Of a stretch of DNA of 64,000 nucleotides, positions 9,084 to 16,915 are shown piece after piece (within the stretch, counting starts at the first letter, position 1; each line of letters begins with the position of its first letter). Both the position numbers and the translations under genes were made by a program. The notes beneath the pieces were generated by a model. The model ran no database searches. It saw nothing but the letters and a program-made list of their open reading frames with translations, and was not told the origin of the DNA. The DNA lies in contig NC_010506.1 in the NCBI RefSeq assembly GCF_000019525.1, positions 558,001 through 622,000 of the forward strand, written 5' to 3'. The stretch comes from Shewanella woodyi ATCC 51908. GTDB taxonomy: Bacteria > Pseudomonadota > Gammaproteobacteria > Enterobacterales > Shewanellaceae.

Positions 9084-9090
9084 AACTAAC
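9084..9090 (+). other. R'' box of the second cassette, rest of attC missing
   Basis: AACTAAC is the exact reverse complement of the second cassette's first seven bases (8118-8124) and lies 4 bp after the DUF2971 stop. The expected L''/L' stem and closing GTT box do not follow. Instead the sequence passes directly into palindromic repeats, so this attC is truncated. Confidence 0.55.
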
Positions 9091-9560
9091 GTATTAGGAT
9101 AGGCAATCGGGTAGCCGGAGGTCTCTAACCTCCAGCCCCAAAACAAAGGGGTCGTAGCCCATTGACCTGAATCGAAGAGATACCTATGTAGTTGTCAGAG
9201 TCAGGTGTAGATGCGGCAGTGAGTTTCGGTTTCAAGGCCGTTCTATGACATCCTGTCACCACGGCATTTGTGAATCCATTCACATCAGATGTCATCGTAG
9301 AGACTGCAGTACAACAAAGGGGTCGTAGCTCATTGACCTAAATCGAAGAGATAAACAACTCAGTGTGAACGCGGCTGCGAGCTTCCAAAACATGGACGTT
9401 TTGGTAGAGCTCACAGGGATGTGCTTGCAGCGGTTCGCAAAAGTGTTTACACATTCAGCGAGCCGCAGGCTATAGATTAAGCATGAAGCCATGCTTACCC
9501 ACAAACCATCAAACACCAACTCAGCCCAACCCCCCAAAGAAACCATAAAAAGATACTTCA
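9091..9560. repeat. Block of palindromic intergenic repeats
   Basis: Several hairpins in a row: GGAGGT/ACCTCC (near 9110), TGTGAA/TTCACA nested between ATGACATC and GATGTCAT (about 9246-9296), CCAAAAC/GTTTTGG (about 9387) and AAGCATG/CATGCTT (about 9480). A 40-bp direct repeat beginning ACAAAGGGGTCGTAG occurs at 9143-9182 and 9314-9353, spaced 171 bp, with a few mismatches. No gene is credible here. It looks like the dispersed repeats that accumulate at insertion hot spots. Confidence 0.65.
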
Positions 9561-9604
9561 AACTTGTTATCCGACAAGTTCCCCAATCTTGTTATCCAGA
9601 CAAG
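9561..9604. repeat. Two short tandem hairpins
   Basis: AACTTGT-TATCCG-ACAAGTT (9561-9580) is followed at 9588-9604 by CTTGT-TATCCAG-ACAAG, two near-identical stem-loops one after the other. They could be operator-like or part of the preceding repeat block. Confidence 0.45.
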
Positions 9605-9705
9605 CCAAAAACTATGTAAATAACCTCAACTCATCGTCAATCTTTAGTATTATCCTCTAAGGTATATGTTCCGGTTAACCGATTCTGCCAATTGGGTTTG
9701 GTATT

Positions 9706-9942
9706 GATACCATTCAGTACAAAAATGTGATTGCTCAGCGAGAAAGGGGGCAGTTAAACAAAGTTTAAGCTTGTTAACATCGCTCTGGAAGCGCTAAAAC
9801 TCGCCTTTTAGGCGTGTTTTTGGCTGCCTACTTCTGTGTTGAATGAACTCACAAGGGAATAACCATTATCTCATTCATTCGCCTTGAATTAGTTTGCCAA
9901 AAAACACTCTGAGTAAATCACTCTCTTATACTGATTGGTATA
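9706..9942 (+). mobile_element. MITE-like element, copy A (internally deleted)
   Basis: Bounded by inverted ends (GATACCATTCAGTAC left, ATACTGATTGGTAT right). Its right two thirds match, in opposite orientation, the element at 18785-19098 (shared stretches include TTTTTGGCTGCCTACTTCTG and TGAACTCACAAGGGAATAAC). It lacks about 75 bp of the interior present in copy B and has no transposase. It lies 65 bp before the M48 peptidase start, so it may contribute to that promoter. Confidence 0.75.
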
Positions 9943-10007
9943 AGGGTTAAACCTTGTTAGTGTAGAAGCTAAATATAATAAAAATCTCATTATGTGAAGG
10001 ATCACTT

Positions 10008-11195
10008 ATGTCTGAGGTTCGCTCTGAATACCTCTATCCTTGTCATGGTATTCATTCAGCACTGCCCAAAGGGCGTGCGTCGGGTCAATTGACCATATGT
10101 AAAACCCATCTGATGTTCACGGTTAACGACAAGACTGTTCAACTTGGCTTTGCCGAGCTTGAGATCTCTCAAGGTGGTGCCAGTGATAGGTTGATCTTCT
10201 TTAACCACCCTGCGTGTGCCGATTGGCGCTTTTACTGCTCCGATCGTTCTGTATTAAAAAACCCCTACTTAAAACAAGCGCCGCATCTAAATAGCGTGAT
10301 GGCGAAAGCGACCCGTAAGCGTCAATTTAATTGGTTAGTGCTTACTGTGGTGGTTTTGCTGTGCGTGTTAGTGCCCGTGGGGCTGCTGGCCAATTTAGGT
10401 ACCGGCAGTAAGATGATTGCTAAACAGGTTCCCGTTGAGTGGGAGGAGTCGCTGGGGTCATCGAGTTTCGATCAATACTCATTGCAGAGTGAGTTGATGG
10501 ATGAGCAGCGCGGCGAGCTTTTATTGGCACCTTTAGTCCAGCCTCTATTGGAGGTTTTACCGAATAAGCGTTACCAATATCAATTTTATATCAGTGATGA
10601 CTCTGAGCTAAATGCCTTTGCTCTGCCAGGTGGCGTAGTGGTGATCAACTCTGGATTGATCTTGGCGGCGGATTCACCAGAGGAGCTGCTCGGTGTGCTG
10701 AGCCATGAGATTGTCCATGTGCGTGAGCAACACGGGATCCGTAACCTTATTTCAAGCGCGGGCACCTACCTCATCTTAAGTGCCATTCTTGGGGATGTTT
10801 CCGGCTTGATGGCCGTGGTCGTCGATTCGGCTCCACTGTTGATAAATCAAGGTTACTCCCGCCAGTTTGAGACCCAAGCGGACGAACAAGGCTTCGATAT
10901 GTTAGTAACTGCTAACATCGATCCTAAAGGCCTACCGCTGTTCTTTAATAAGCTGCTGGATAAAGAGGCCAAGATGTTGGAGAGCATTGAGGATGAAGAT
11001 CAGCGTGGCTTGATTGAAACAGGGCTTGGGTTTCTTAGTTCACATCCAGCAACCAAAGACCGCATTGAGAATCTAGAGGCTAGAGCCGCGAGCATTGATG
11101 CTGAGTTTATTGTGTTAGATGAAGCGTTTTTTAAGCTGCAAGATGCAGTGGCAGAGTTTGTTGTTAAACATGAAGAGCCAGAAAGTGGCTTGTAA
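10008..11195 (+). CDS. M48-family metallopeptidase, membrane-anchored
   Basis: 395 residues. An N-terminal soluble domain of about 105 residues is followed by one transmembrane segment (about 107-130) and then an M48 peptidase domain. The zinc motif is HEIVH (H233, E234, H237), with E288 in RQFETQADEQGFD as the likely third ligand. NAFALPGG (202-209) is a typical upstream M48 signature. An AAGGA ribosome binding site precedes the ATG. It is the first gene of a co-directional cluster with three AIM24-family genes (25-bp gap to the next), so a joint envelope function is plausible. Its substrate is unknown. The N-terminal domain is not one I can name. Confidence 0.88.
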   Translation: MSEVRSEYLYPCHGIHSALPKGRASGQLTICKTHLMFTVNDKTVQLGFAELEISQGGASDRLIFFNHPACADWRFYCSDRSVLKNPYLKQAPHLNSVMAKATRKRQFNWLVLTVVVLLCVLVPVGLLANLGTGSKMIAKQVPVEWEESLGSSSFDQYSLQSELMDEQRGELLLAPLVQPLLEVLPNKRYQYQFYISDDSELNAFALPGGVVVINSGLILAADSPEELLGVLSHEIVHVREQHGIRNLISSAGTYLILSAILGDVSGLMAVVVDSAPLLINQGYSRQFETQADEQGFDMLVTANIDPKGLPLFFNKLLDKEAKMLESIEDEDQRGLIETGLGFLSSHPATKDRIENLEARAASIDAEFIVLDEAFFKLQDAVAEFVVKHEEPESGL

Positions 11196-11220
11196 AAATC
11201 ATAAACGATAAAAGGGAAAT

Positions 11221-11886
11221 ATGATGGAAGCAAAAATAATGGGCTCACAAGCCTTTTCCTACATAGATATCGATCTGGAACCAGGTGAAACAGTGATTGC
11301 TGAATCTGATGCCATGAGCAGTATGGATGCTGATTTGGATTTGACAGCAACCTTCAACGGCGGCTTTTTTAAGGGGCTACTGAAGAAGTTTTTTGGCGGT
11401 GAAACTCTGTTTATTAGCCGCTATAGCAATAATACCTCGGCGCCTAAGCGAGTGACTTTAGTGCAGCCGGTTCCCGGTGAACTCCGCTGTCATGAGCTTA
11501 ATGGTGATGAGTTTAATCTTCAGCCTGGCGCTTACTTGGCGTCAACGGAAGGGGTTAAGTTGGGTCTGAGGTGGGCGGGCTTTGTCTCCTTTATTGCCCG
11601 TGAAGGCCTGTTTAAGCTGACGGTAACAGGTGAAGGTAAGGTCTGGTATGGCGCATATGGTGCCTTGCTGGAGAAGGAGATCGACGGGGAATACATTGTC
11701 GATACCTCTCATTTGGTGGCCTACGAGCCCGGAATTAAGCTAAAACTGCAGTTAGCGGGTGGGATCTTCTCTAGCTTCTTTGGTGGTGAGGGCTTAGTGA
11801 CACGTGTGGAGGGCAAAGGGAAGATTATTGTCCAGAGCCGCAGTGTTTCAGGTCTTGCTGGTTGGTTAAATCCAAAGTTCAGATAA
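11221..11886 (+). CDS. AIM24 / TIGR00266 family protein (1 of 3)
   Basis: 221 residues, a single AIM24-type beta-rich domain. Features shared with the next two genes are a 'GETVIAESDAM' strand near the start, a GG(L/F)...GE(S/T)LF segment, 'GEYIVDTSHLVAYE', and the closing 'GGEGLVTRVEGKGKIIVQSR'. No signal peptide or membrane helix is seen, so it is probably cytoplasmic or peripheral. The molecular function of bacterial TIGR00266 proteins is not established. It lies between the M48 gene (25 bp) and the second paralogue (28 bp), which indicates an operon. The start follows AAGGGA. ATG-ATG at the 5' end leaves one codon of ambiguity. Confidence 0.85.
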   Translation: MMEAKIMGSQAFSYIDIDLEPGETVIAESDAMSSMDADLDLTATFNGGFFKGLLKKFFGGETLFISRYSNNTSAPKRVTLVQPVPGELRCHELNGDEFNLQPGAYLASTEGVKLGLRWAGFVSFIAREGLFKLTVTGEGKVWYGAYGALLEKEIDGEYIVDTSHLVAYEPGIKLKLQLAGGIFSSFFGGEGLVTRVEGKGKIIVQSRSVSGLAGWLNPKFR

Positions 11887-11914
11887 TTGTGATAGTTGAG
11901 GGGGAAGATAGATA

Positions 11915-12598
11915 ATGGAAATTGAATTGTTATACCGTCCTGGTAATACGGCAGCCAAAGTCACTCTTGAAGAGGGACAAACTATCACGACTGAGTCCGG
12001 CGCTATGATCGCCATGAGCGGTAATATGGACATTACCACAACCACCCATAAGAAGAAGTCTGGTGGATTTTTGAAAGCCGCTAAACGTATGTTGGCTGGC
12101 GAGTCTCTGTTTTTGAACCATTTCGAGCCTAAACAGGGTTCAGGTGAGCTGTTTCTGGGGAGCAGTCTTGCGGGCGATATGATGACGATGGACTTAGATA
12201 ATGAGAGTCTGATCGTGCAAAACAGCTCCTATATGGCGTCATCAGAGGGGATAGATGTCGATATGGGCTGGCAGGGATTTAAGTCGCTTTTCTCCGGTGA
12301 AAGCGTGATCTGGTTGAACCTAAAAGGGCAGGGGAAGATCTTAATCTCCTCCTTTGGCGCCATCTACCCTGTGGAAGTCGACGGTGAGTATATTGTCGAT
12401 TCAGGCCATATTGTCGCGTTCGATGAAACCTTAGATTTCAGTATTACTAAAGCTGGCAAAAGCTGGTGGCACTCCTACCTTGGTGGAGAGGGCTTAGTGT
12501 GTAAGTTCAAAGGCAAGGGGACAGTTTGGTGTCAATCTCATAATCCATCGAGTTTTGGTGGGGCGTTAAGCTCATCACTTCGCGCTAGAAAAGCTTAA
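11915..12598 (+). CDS. AIM24 / TIGR00266 family protein (2 of 3)
   Basis: 227 residues with the same domain: 'EEGQTITTESGAMIAMSGNMDI', 'KRMLAGESLFLNHF', 'GEYIVDSGHIVAFDE' and 'GGEGLVCKFKGKGTVWCQS'. Of the three it is closest to the usual single-domain TIGR00266 form. A GAGGGGGAAG ribosome binding site lies before the ATG. Only 11 bp separate its stop from the third gene. Function is unknown beyond the family; it possibly assembles with its two paralogues. Confidence 0.87.
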   Translation: MEIELLYRPGNTAAKVTLEEGQTITTESGAMIAMSGNMDITTTTHKKKSGGFLKAAKRMLAGESLFLNHFEPKQGSGELFLGSSLAGDMMTMDLDNESLIVQNSSYMASSEGIDVDMGWQGFKSLFSGESVIWLNLKGQGKILISSFGAIYPVEVDGEYIVDSGHIVAFDETLDFSITKAGKSWWHSYLGGEGLVCKFKGKGTVWCQSHNPSSFGGALSSSLRARKA

Positions 12599-12609
12599 GG
12601 GGAAGCGTA

Positions 12610-13659
12610 ATGAATCAAACCTATAATATTACCCTGACCGGCGAGCTGATTGGTGAGATAGAGCGCTCTGATGCTATCGCGGTTTTTGCCAAGTTATTTA
12701 AGTTGCCTCTAGACAAAGCTCATGACTTTTTTCACAAAGCACCATTAGTGGTGAAAAAGTCAGTGGACGGCGATACCGCCAATAAGATCCAGCAGATCCT
12801 TGAGAAGTCAGGGCTGCATTGTGAAATCAATCCGGTAGAGGTGGTTGAGACAGAGCAGAGCACTCAAGTGGGCGTGATGAATGAGTCCGCTGTAGAGGCT
12901 CAGGATGAGCAAAGCGCTCAAGAGAGGGAAGAGATGTTAGATAGCGAATCGCAAACCACTACCGATCCAGAGCAGCCCAGCGCAAGCTTTAAAGGGCTTA
13001 AGTTTGAGATGGCAGGACAGCCTGATTATGGATTTGTAACGGTACATGTGCCTGCTGGTGAGATGCTAAAAGTGGAAGCTTCAGCCATGGCAACCATGGA
13101 CACTAACATGCAGATGAAAACTAAGATGCGTGGTGGACTAGGTAGAATGGTCACTGGAGAGAATATCTTCGTTAATGAGTTTACCGCCGCGAATATGGAG
13201 GGAGAGGTGGGTATTGCTCCTGGCGCGCCGGGGGATCTGTGTCACCAGTATCTGGACAATGAGACCATCTATCTACAGAATTCGGCATTTGTGGCTTGCA
13301 GCAGTGGGATTGAAGTTGAGAGTAAATGGCAAGGGTTAGTGAAGGGGTTTTTCTCTGGTGAGAGCCTGTTTTTAATTCGGGCACAGGGCAAAGGCGATCT
13401 CTGGTTTAACTCCTATGGCGCAATTATTGAAATTGATGTGAATGATGACTACGTGGTCGATACTGGCAATATTGTTGGCTTCACCGATGGCCTTGAGTAT
13501 CAGATCACTAAAGTGGGCGGTTATAAGTCGTTCTTCTTCTCGGGAGAGGGGTTAGTGTGTCGCTTCTCTGGTAAGGGAAAGGTCTGGATCCAAACCCGAA
13601 GCTCGGCGGCATTTGTGGGCTGGGCACACTGGTTTAGACCAGTGAAAAGCAAAGGTTAG
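12610..13659 (+). CDS. AIM24 / TIGR00266 family protein with N-terminal extension (3 of 3)
   Basis: 349 residues: an extra N-terminal alpha/beta domain (about 1-78, 'TGELIGEIERSDAIAVFAKL ...'), an acidic, Gln/Glu-rich linker (about 79-125), then an AIM24 domain ('AGEMLKVEASAMATMDTNMQ', 'GENIFVNEF', 'DYVVDTGNIVGFTDG', 'SGEGLVCRFSGKGKVWIQTR'). The extension resembles small domains found at the start of other gammaproteobacterial proteins of unknown function, but I cannot name it with confidence. It is the last gene of the M48-AIM24 cluster, and a strong terminator follows within 40 bp. Confidence 0.85.
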   Translation: MNQTYNITLTGELIGEIERSDAIAVFAKLFKLPLDKAHDFFHKAPLVVKKSVDGDTANKIQQILEKSGLHCEINPVEVVETEQSTQVGVMNESAVEAQDEQSAQEREEMLDSESQTTTDPEQPSASFKGLKFEMAGQPDYGFVTVHVPAGEMLKVEASAMATMDTNMQMKTKMRGGLGRMVTGENIFVNEFTAANMEGEVGIAPGAPGDLCHQYLDNETIYLQNSAFVACSSGIEVESKWQGLVKGFFSGESLFLIRAQGKGDLWFNSYGAIIEIDVNDDYVVDTGNIVGFTDGLEYQITKVGGYKSFFFSGEGLVCRFSGKGKVWIQTRSSAAFVGWAHWFRPVKSKG

Positions 13660-13693
13660 TTCCTAGATTTAAACGACATTAAGCGTAAGCACT

Positions 13694-13727
13694 AAAAATG
13701 GCCCTATAGAGATATAGGGCCATTTTT
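13694..13727. terminator. Bidirectional terminator
   Basis: Perfect 15-bp inverted repeat with GAGA loop (AAAAATGGCCCTATA / TATAGGGCCATTTTT). A-run and T-run flank the stem, so it can end both the AIM24 operon (+) and the NSS transporter gene (-). Confidence 0.93.
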
Positions 13728-13735
13728 GTTTGCTA

Positions 13736-15094
13736 TTAGCTATTAAACAGCTGAATGATAATAAGCGTGATAAGTGCAGGGCAGACAAACTTGACGTACA
13801 CAGGCCAAATGCGCCAGAAGATGCTGTTGCTGTCAGCCCCCTCTTGAGCTTGAATATCTTTTAGCAGATCATTTCTCTGCCACACCCAACCTAGATAGAT
13901 TGCGATGCCTAGGGCGATAAGGGGCTGAGCTCGCTCTGTGGTTAGCGTGATCATAAAGCTAAACAGTTGCTCGAAGTTCAGTACCACAGTTAGCGACAGC
14001 ACGACCACAAGTGCGCCAATTAAATAAGTAGCCTTGTTGCGACTGATAGATTTTTTCTCCATCAAATAGCTGGTGGGCACCTCAACAATTGAGATAGCCG
14101 ATGTTAGTCCCGCTATGGTCATCAAGATAAAAAACACGAATGCCAACAGGTACTGTAGATTGCCGCCTAAGGTCTCAAATAGTGCAGGCAGTACAGTGAA
14201 CACTAAGGTGTCTGAGTTAAGTAAGCTTCCATCTTCTGCAAATATCTGCACGCCATTATGCTGTGCGACATACATGGCTGGAATAATCATTAAGGCGGCT
14301 AAAAAGGCGACACTGGTGTCTGTTAGGGTGACGTATGCGGTTAGCTTGCCTAGATCCTCTTTCCTACTTAAGTATGCACCGTAAACCATCATGGCTCCTG
14401 TGCCTATGGTGAGTGAGAAGAAGGTCTGTCCCAGTGCGCCAATCAGCACATCCGGCTCCCATACTCGAGAGAAGTCTGGAACCAACAGCACCTCTAATCC
14501 TGTCATGGCACCGGTCTGGGTTAAGATGTAGATCACCCCCATCACTAAGATAAGCAGCAGTAGCGGCATTAATCTTTTTGACCACAGCTCGATCCCTTGC
14601 TGTACCCCTTGGCGTATCACGAATACCACCATCAAGATAAACAAAGTGGTGAATACTAGATTACGCGATAGCGAGAACTCCATCAGCCAGCTCGATACTT
14701 TTACAAAGCCAAATAACTCAGCGATGGGGGCTAAAGCGAAGCTGACAAACCAGCCTGAAAGTATGGTGTAGAAGGTGCAGATCAAAGTCGCAGTCGCGAT
14801 AGAGATGAAACCTATGGCCTTACCTATTTTTTTACTGACAGGACCTGAGCCTATCTTTGCCATCGCATCGGCTGGGTTGGTCTGTCCGTGGCGACCAATC
14901 ATCAACTCTGCAACCAGCATGGGGTAACCGAGGATTAAGATAAGCACCAGATAAACGAGGAGAAACGCTCCGCCACCATGGGTTGCGGCTTGAGTGGGAA
15001 ACCCCCAGATATTGCCGACGCCAACAGCGGAGCCTGCGGCGGCCATAATGAAGCCTAATCTGGAACTAAAATGGGTGGAGTTGGAACTGCTCAT
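13736..15094 (-). CDS. Sodium-dependent transporter, NSS/SNF family
   Basis: 452-residue polytopic inner-membrane protein with about 11-12 hydrophobic segments. The N-terminus 'AAAGSAVGVGNIWGFPTQA' followed by 'GGGAFLLVY' is the TM1 signature of neurotransmitter:sodium symporters (LeuT/TnaT type), where sodium and the amino acid bind. 'SLTIGTGAMMVYGAYLS' (TM6) is also typical. It probably imports an amino acid with Na+, and which one cannot be read from sequence. An Lrp/AsnC-type regulator gene lies 271 bp upstream on the same strand and may control it. A strong terminator follows. Confidence 0.9.
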   Translation of the reverse strand: MSSSNSTHFSSRLGFIMAAAGSAVGVGNIWGFPTQAATHGGGAFLLVYLVLILILGYPMLVAELMIGRHGQTNPADAMAKIGSGPVSKKIGKAIGFISIATATLICTFYTILSGWFVSFALAPIAELFGFVKVSSWLMEFSLSRNLVFTTLFILMVVFVIRQGVQQGIELWSKRLMPLLLLILVMGVIYILTQTGAMTGLEVLLVPDFSRVWEPDVLIGALGQTFFSLTIGTGAMMVYGAYLSRKEDLGKLTAYVTLTDTSVAFLAALMIIPAMYVAQHNGVQIFAEDGSLLNSDTLVFTVLPALFETLGGNLQYLLAFVFFILMTIAGLTSAISIVEVPTSYLMEKKSISRNKATYLIGALVVVLSLTVVLNFEQLFSFMITLTTERAQPLIALGIAIYLGWVWQRNDLLKDIQAQEGADSNSIFWRIWPVYVKFVCPALITLIIIQLFNS

Positions 15095-15322
15095 GCTTAT
15101 CTCTCGCTAACAAACTGTCTTCTGAGGGGCGCATCATAGAGGTTTATACTAACAGGTCAATGGCGAATTGTGGCGCGAAACTGATTTTTGGCAATGGAAT
15201 GTGTTGTGTTTTTATCTATTTTTGATGAAGTCTATCGTTATTTTATCCTTTGTTGATGTTTGCTTGCTTAGTCGGTGGTTTGAAGGGAGTGAACGCAAAC
15301 TTATTGCGTTTGAAATAAATTG

Positions 15323-15353
15323 TCGAGTTGTAATGTTTTTCATCACAACTCGA
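15323..15353. terminator. Inverted repeat between the Lrp-type gene and the transporter
   Basis: TCGAGTTGT / ACAACTCGA arms with a 13-nt loop, about 13 bp past the regulator stop on the minus strand, followed there by AATTTATTTC. It could be a weak terminator or a regulator-binding palindrome in front of the transporter gene. Confidence 0.4.
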
Positions 15354-15365
15354 GTCTGATTGAGC

Positions 15366-15872
15366 TTAAGGGAGCTGAGTTGGTAGTGGGATGCTGGTTT
15401 TACTCTTAACCTGCTTAAGCACAAAACTGGATTTTACTCCTGAGATATGCGGGTCGGTTGTCAGCTTCTCCAATAGAAAAGTCTTAAACTCTTTCATATC
15501 GGCGATGAGTACTTTGAGCTGATAATCTGCATCGCTACCTGTTAATAGGCAGCACTCTTGCACCTCATCGTACTGGGTTATCTTATCTTCAAAGGAGTCT
15601 AAAATTGCTTGAGAGTGCTTCTCTAATCTCACTTGCACATAGGCGGTGAGAGAGAGATTAAAGTGCTCGGCTGAAAGCAAGGTGGCGTACCCGGCGATAT
15701 AGCCGCTCTCCTCCATCGCCTTGACGCGTCGAGAGCAGGGAGAAGCCGATAGCCCTACTTTTTCTGCCAGCTCTTGGTTAGAGAGTTTACCTTGGCCTTG
15801 TAGCAGTTTTAAGATGGCCAGATCTATCTTATCGAGTTGCAACTCTGCCATATGAGTGGATCTCTTATTCAT
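15366..15872 (-). CDS. Lrp/AsnC-family transcriptional regulator
   Basis: 168 residues. The N-terminal winged helix-turn-helix ('LDKIDLAILKLLQ', 'LSNQELAEKVGLSASPCSRRVKAMEESGYI') is followed by an alpha/beta RAM/AsnC ligand-binding domain ('GSDADYQLKVLIADMKEFKTFLLEKL'). Members sense amino acids. It probably regulates the NSS transporter downstream, its own gene, or both (inference). The first eight bases overlap the end of the PgpB-like gene (ATGAATAA), suggesting translational coupling. The ATG at codon 8 (15851) fits the usual family N-terminus and is an alternative start. Confidence 0.9.
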   Translation of the reverse strand: MNKRSTHMAELQLDKIDLAILKLLQGQGKLSNQELAEKVGLSASPCSRRVKAMEESGYIAGYATLLSAEHFNLSLTAYVQVRLEKHSQAILDSFEDKITQYDEVQECCLLTGSDADYQLKVLIADMKEFKTFLLEKLTTDPHISGVKSSFVLKQVKSKTSIPLPTQLP

Positions 15873-16680
15873 TATATTGGGTACCTGTCAGCTTCTTTCT
15901 CTTCTCCATTAAGCTTGAATAGATGAGAGACAGATAGGGAAAGGTTTTATGTATCACTAAGATGGATAACAGACCAATGATCCCGCCAAGAATTGTGGAG
16001 GCCAGCACATCCTGAGACCAATGCATACCCAATAGCATACGACTGAACCCCATGCCTATGCTCCAGACAAAGAGTAAGCCTGGCAGCACTAAATTTCCCG
16101 CAAGCAGCAGATAATAGCTGGCGATCATGGTTAAGGTCAGTGCAAACAGGGTGTGGCCAGAGGGGAATGCAAAGCCCACCTCATGTTTCCAGTGTTGCTT
16201 GATCAAAGGTGAGAGAGTGATGTCTGAATTGGCATAATTGAGTCTATCGAGTGTACTGCTCATCTCACTTTTGCGTTCCGCTTTGGTGAGTGAGTAAAAG
16301 TTATCTGTATTGAGCAGATATTGGCTCTCTAGCCATACCGCATTGGGTCTGGACTCATTGAAGTAGGGCTTAAGGTAGCTATTTAACCCTAGGCTAGTAC
16401 ACATACCCAGCGAGATAGTGAGAAAAAAGCTCATAAATTGAGGTTTTGATAAGCGCCGATATCCCAAAAGCAGGACAAGTAACACAGTGGCAACTCCATA
16501 GGGAGCTGTGCCTGTCGAGGTTAACCAAAACAGTAGGTTAGCAAAAGTAGAGTCTAGTTCGATGAGCGGAAACAGTGATGTATTCAACAGCAGCAAAATG
16601 GCTGGGATAATCGCTAAAATTGCCCAGCCAAAGATCATCGGGGCAAAAGGGGAACGAAGACTGGTTGAGGGTGCTTTCAA
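15865..16680 (-). CDS. pgpB: PAP2-family phosphatase, PgpB-like
   Basis: 271-residue inner-membrane protein with about six hydrophobic segments and all three motifs of the PAP2 acid phosphatase family: K104-x6-R111-P112, PSGH (173-176) and SR-x5-H (S213, R214, H220) with D224. 'QHWKHEVGFAFPSGHTLFA' closely resembles E. coli PgpB, which dephosphorylates phosphatidylglycerol phosphate and undecaprenyl pyrophosphate at the periplasmic face. The length is near that of PgpB (about 254). Its stop overlaps the Lrp-type gene by 8 bp. The exact lipid substrate is inferred. Confidence 0.82.
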   Translation of the reverse strand: MKAPSTSLRSPFAPMIFGWAILAIIPAILLLLNTSLFPLIELDSTFANLLFWLTSTGTAPYGVATVLLVLLLGYRRLSKPQFMSFFLTISLGMCTSLGLNSYLKPYFNESRPNAVWLESQYLLNTDNFYSLTKAERKSEMSSTLDRLNYANSDITLSPLIKQHWKHEVGFAFPSGHTLFALTLTMIASYYLLLAGNLVLPGLLFVWSIGMGFSRMLLGMHWSQDVLASTILGGIIGLLSILVIHKTFPYLSLIYSSLMEKRKKLTGTQYNE

Positions 16681-16864
16681 GAAAATGGCCTTTTAGTACA
16701 GTTTGTGTGCATTTTAATACTAAGGGTTAGGCTAACTTGCCAAAAACTGATTGCCAAGCAGATAGCCTGATAAAGCAGTAAATTGAATGAATTAGCATCA
16801 GAGGTTTAACCCCTGCTTAACACTTGTGTAAATTGTTACCTTGAAAAGAGCGCAAAGAGTGAAA

Positions 16865-16893
16865 ATCCCCAAGGCAAAATTGCGATTGGGGAT
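16865..16893 (-). terminator. Terminator of creD
   Basis: ATCCCCAA / TTGGGGAT stem with the internal palindrome GCAAAATTGC. On the minus strand it is followed by TTTTC. It lies 23 bp past the creD stop. Confidence 0.7.
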
Positions 16894-16896
16894 CTC

Positions 16897-16910
16897 ATAC
16901 TGATTGGTAT
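16897..16910. repeat. Solo copy of the MITE terminal repeat
   Basis: ATACTGATTGGTAT, identical to the right end of both MITE-like elements at 9706-9942 and 18785-19098, stands alone between the creD stop and its terminator. Confidence 0.55.
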
Positions 16911-16915
16911 TTAGC

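Larger units (their letters stand above)
6193..9090 (+). mobile_element. Two integron-type gene cassettes (CALIN-like, no integrase in window)
   Basis: In an integron cassette the first bases (GTTRRRY) are the reverse complement of the R'' box after the gene. Cassette 1 starts GTTATAA (6193-6199), and TTATAAC sits at 8053-8059, four bases after the ATPase stop. Cassette 2 starts GTTAGTT (8118-8124), and AACTAAC sits at 9084-9090, four bases after the DUF2971 stop. Both pairs are exact over 7 bases. A palindromic attC-like site separates the two. The second attC appears to be lost after R''. The genes are AT-rich compared with their neighbours. The integron interpretation is inference, and no intI gene is present here. 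Confidence 0.7.

Noticed and set aside
9091..9560. Group IIC intron in the attC site
   Set aside because: Group IIC introns favour attC sites, but no reverse transcriptase gene or clear domain V hairpin is present. The block is only palindromic repeats.
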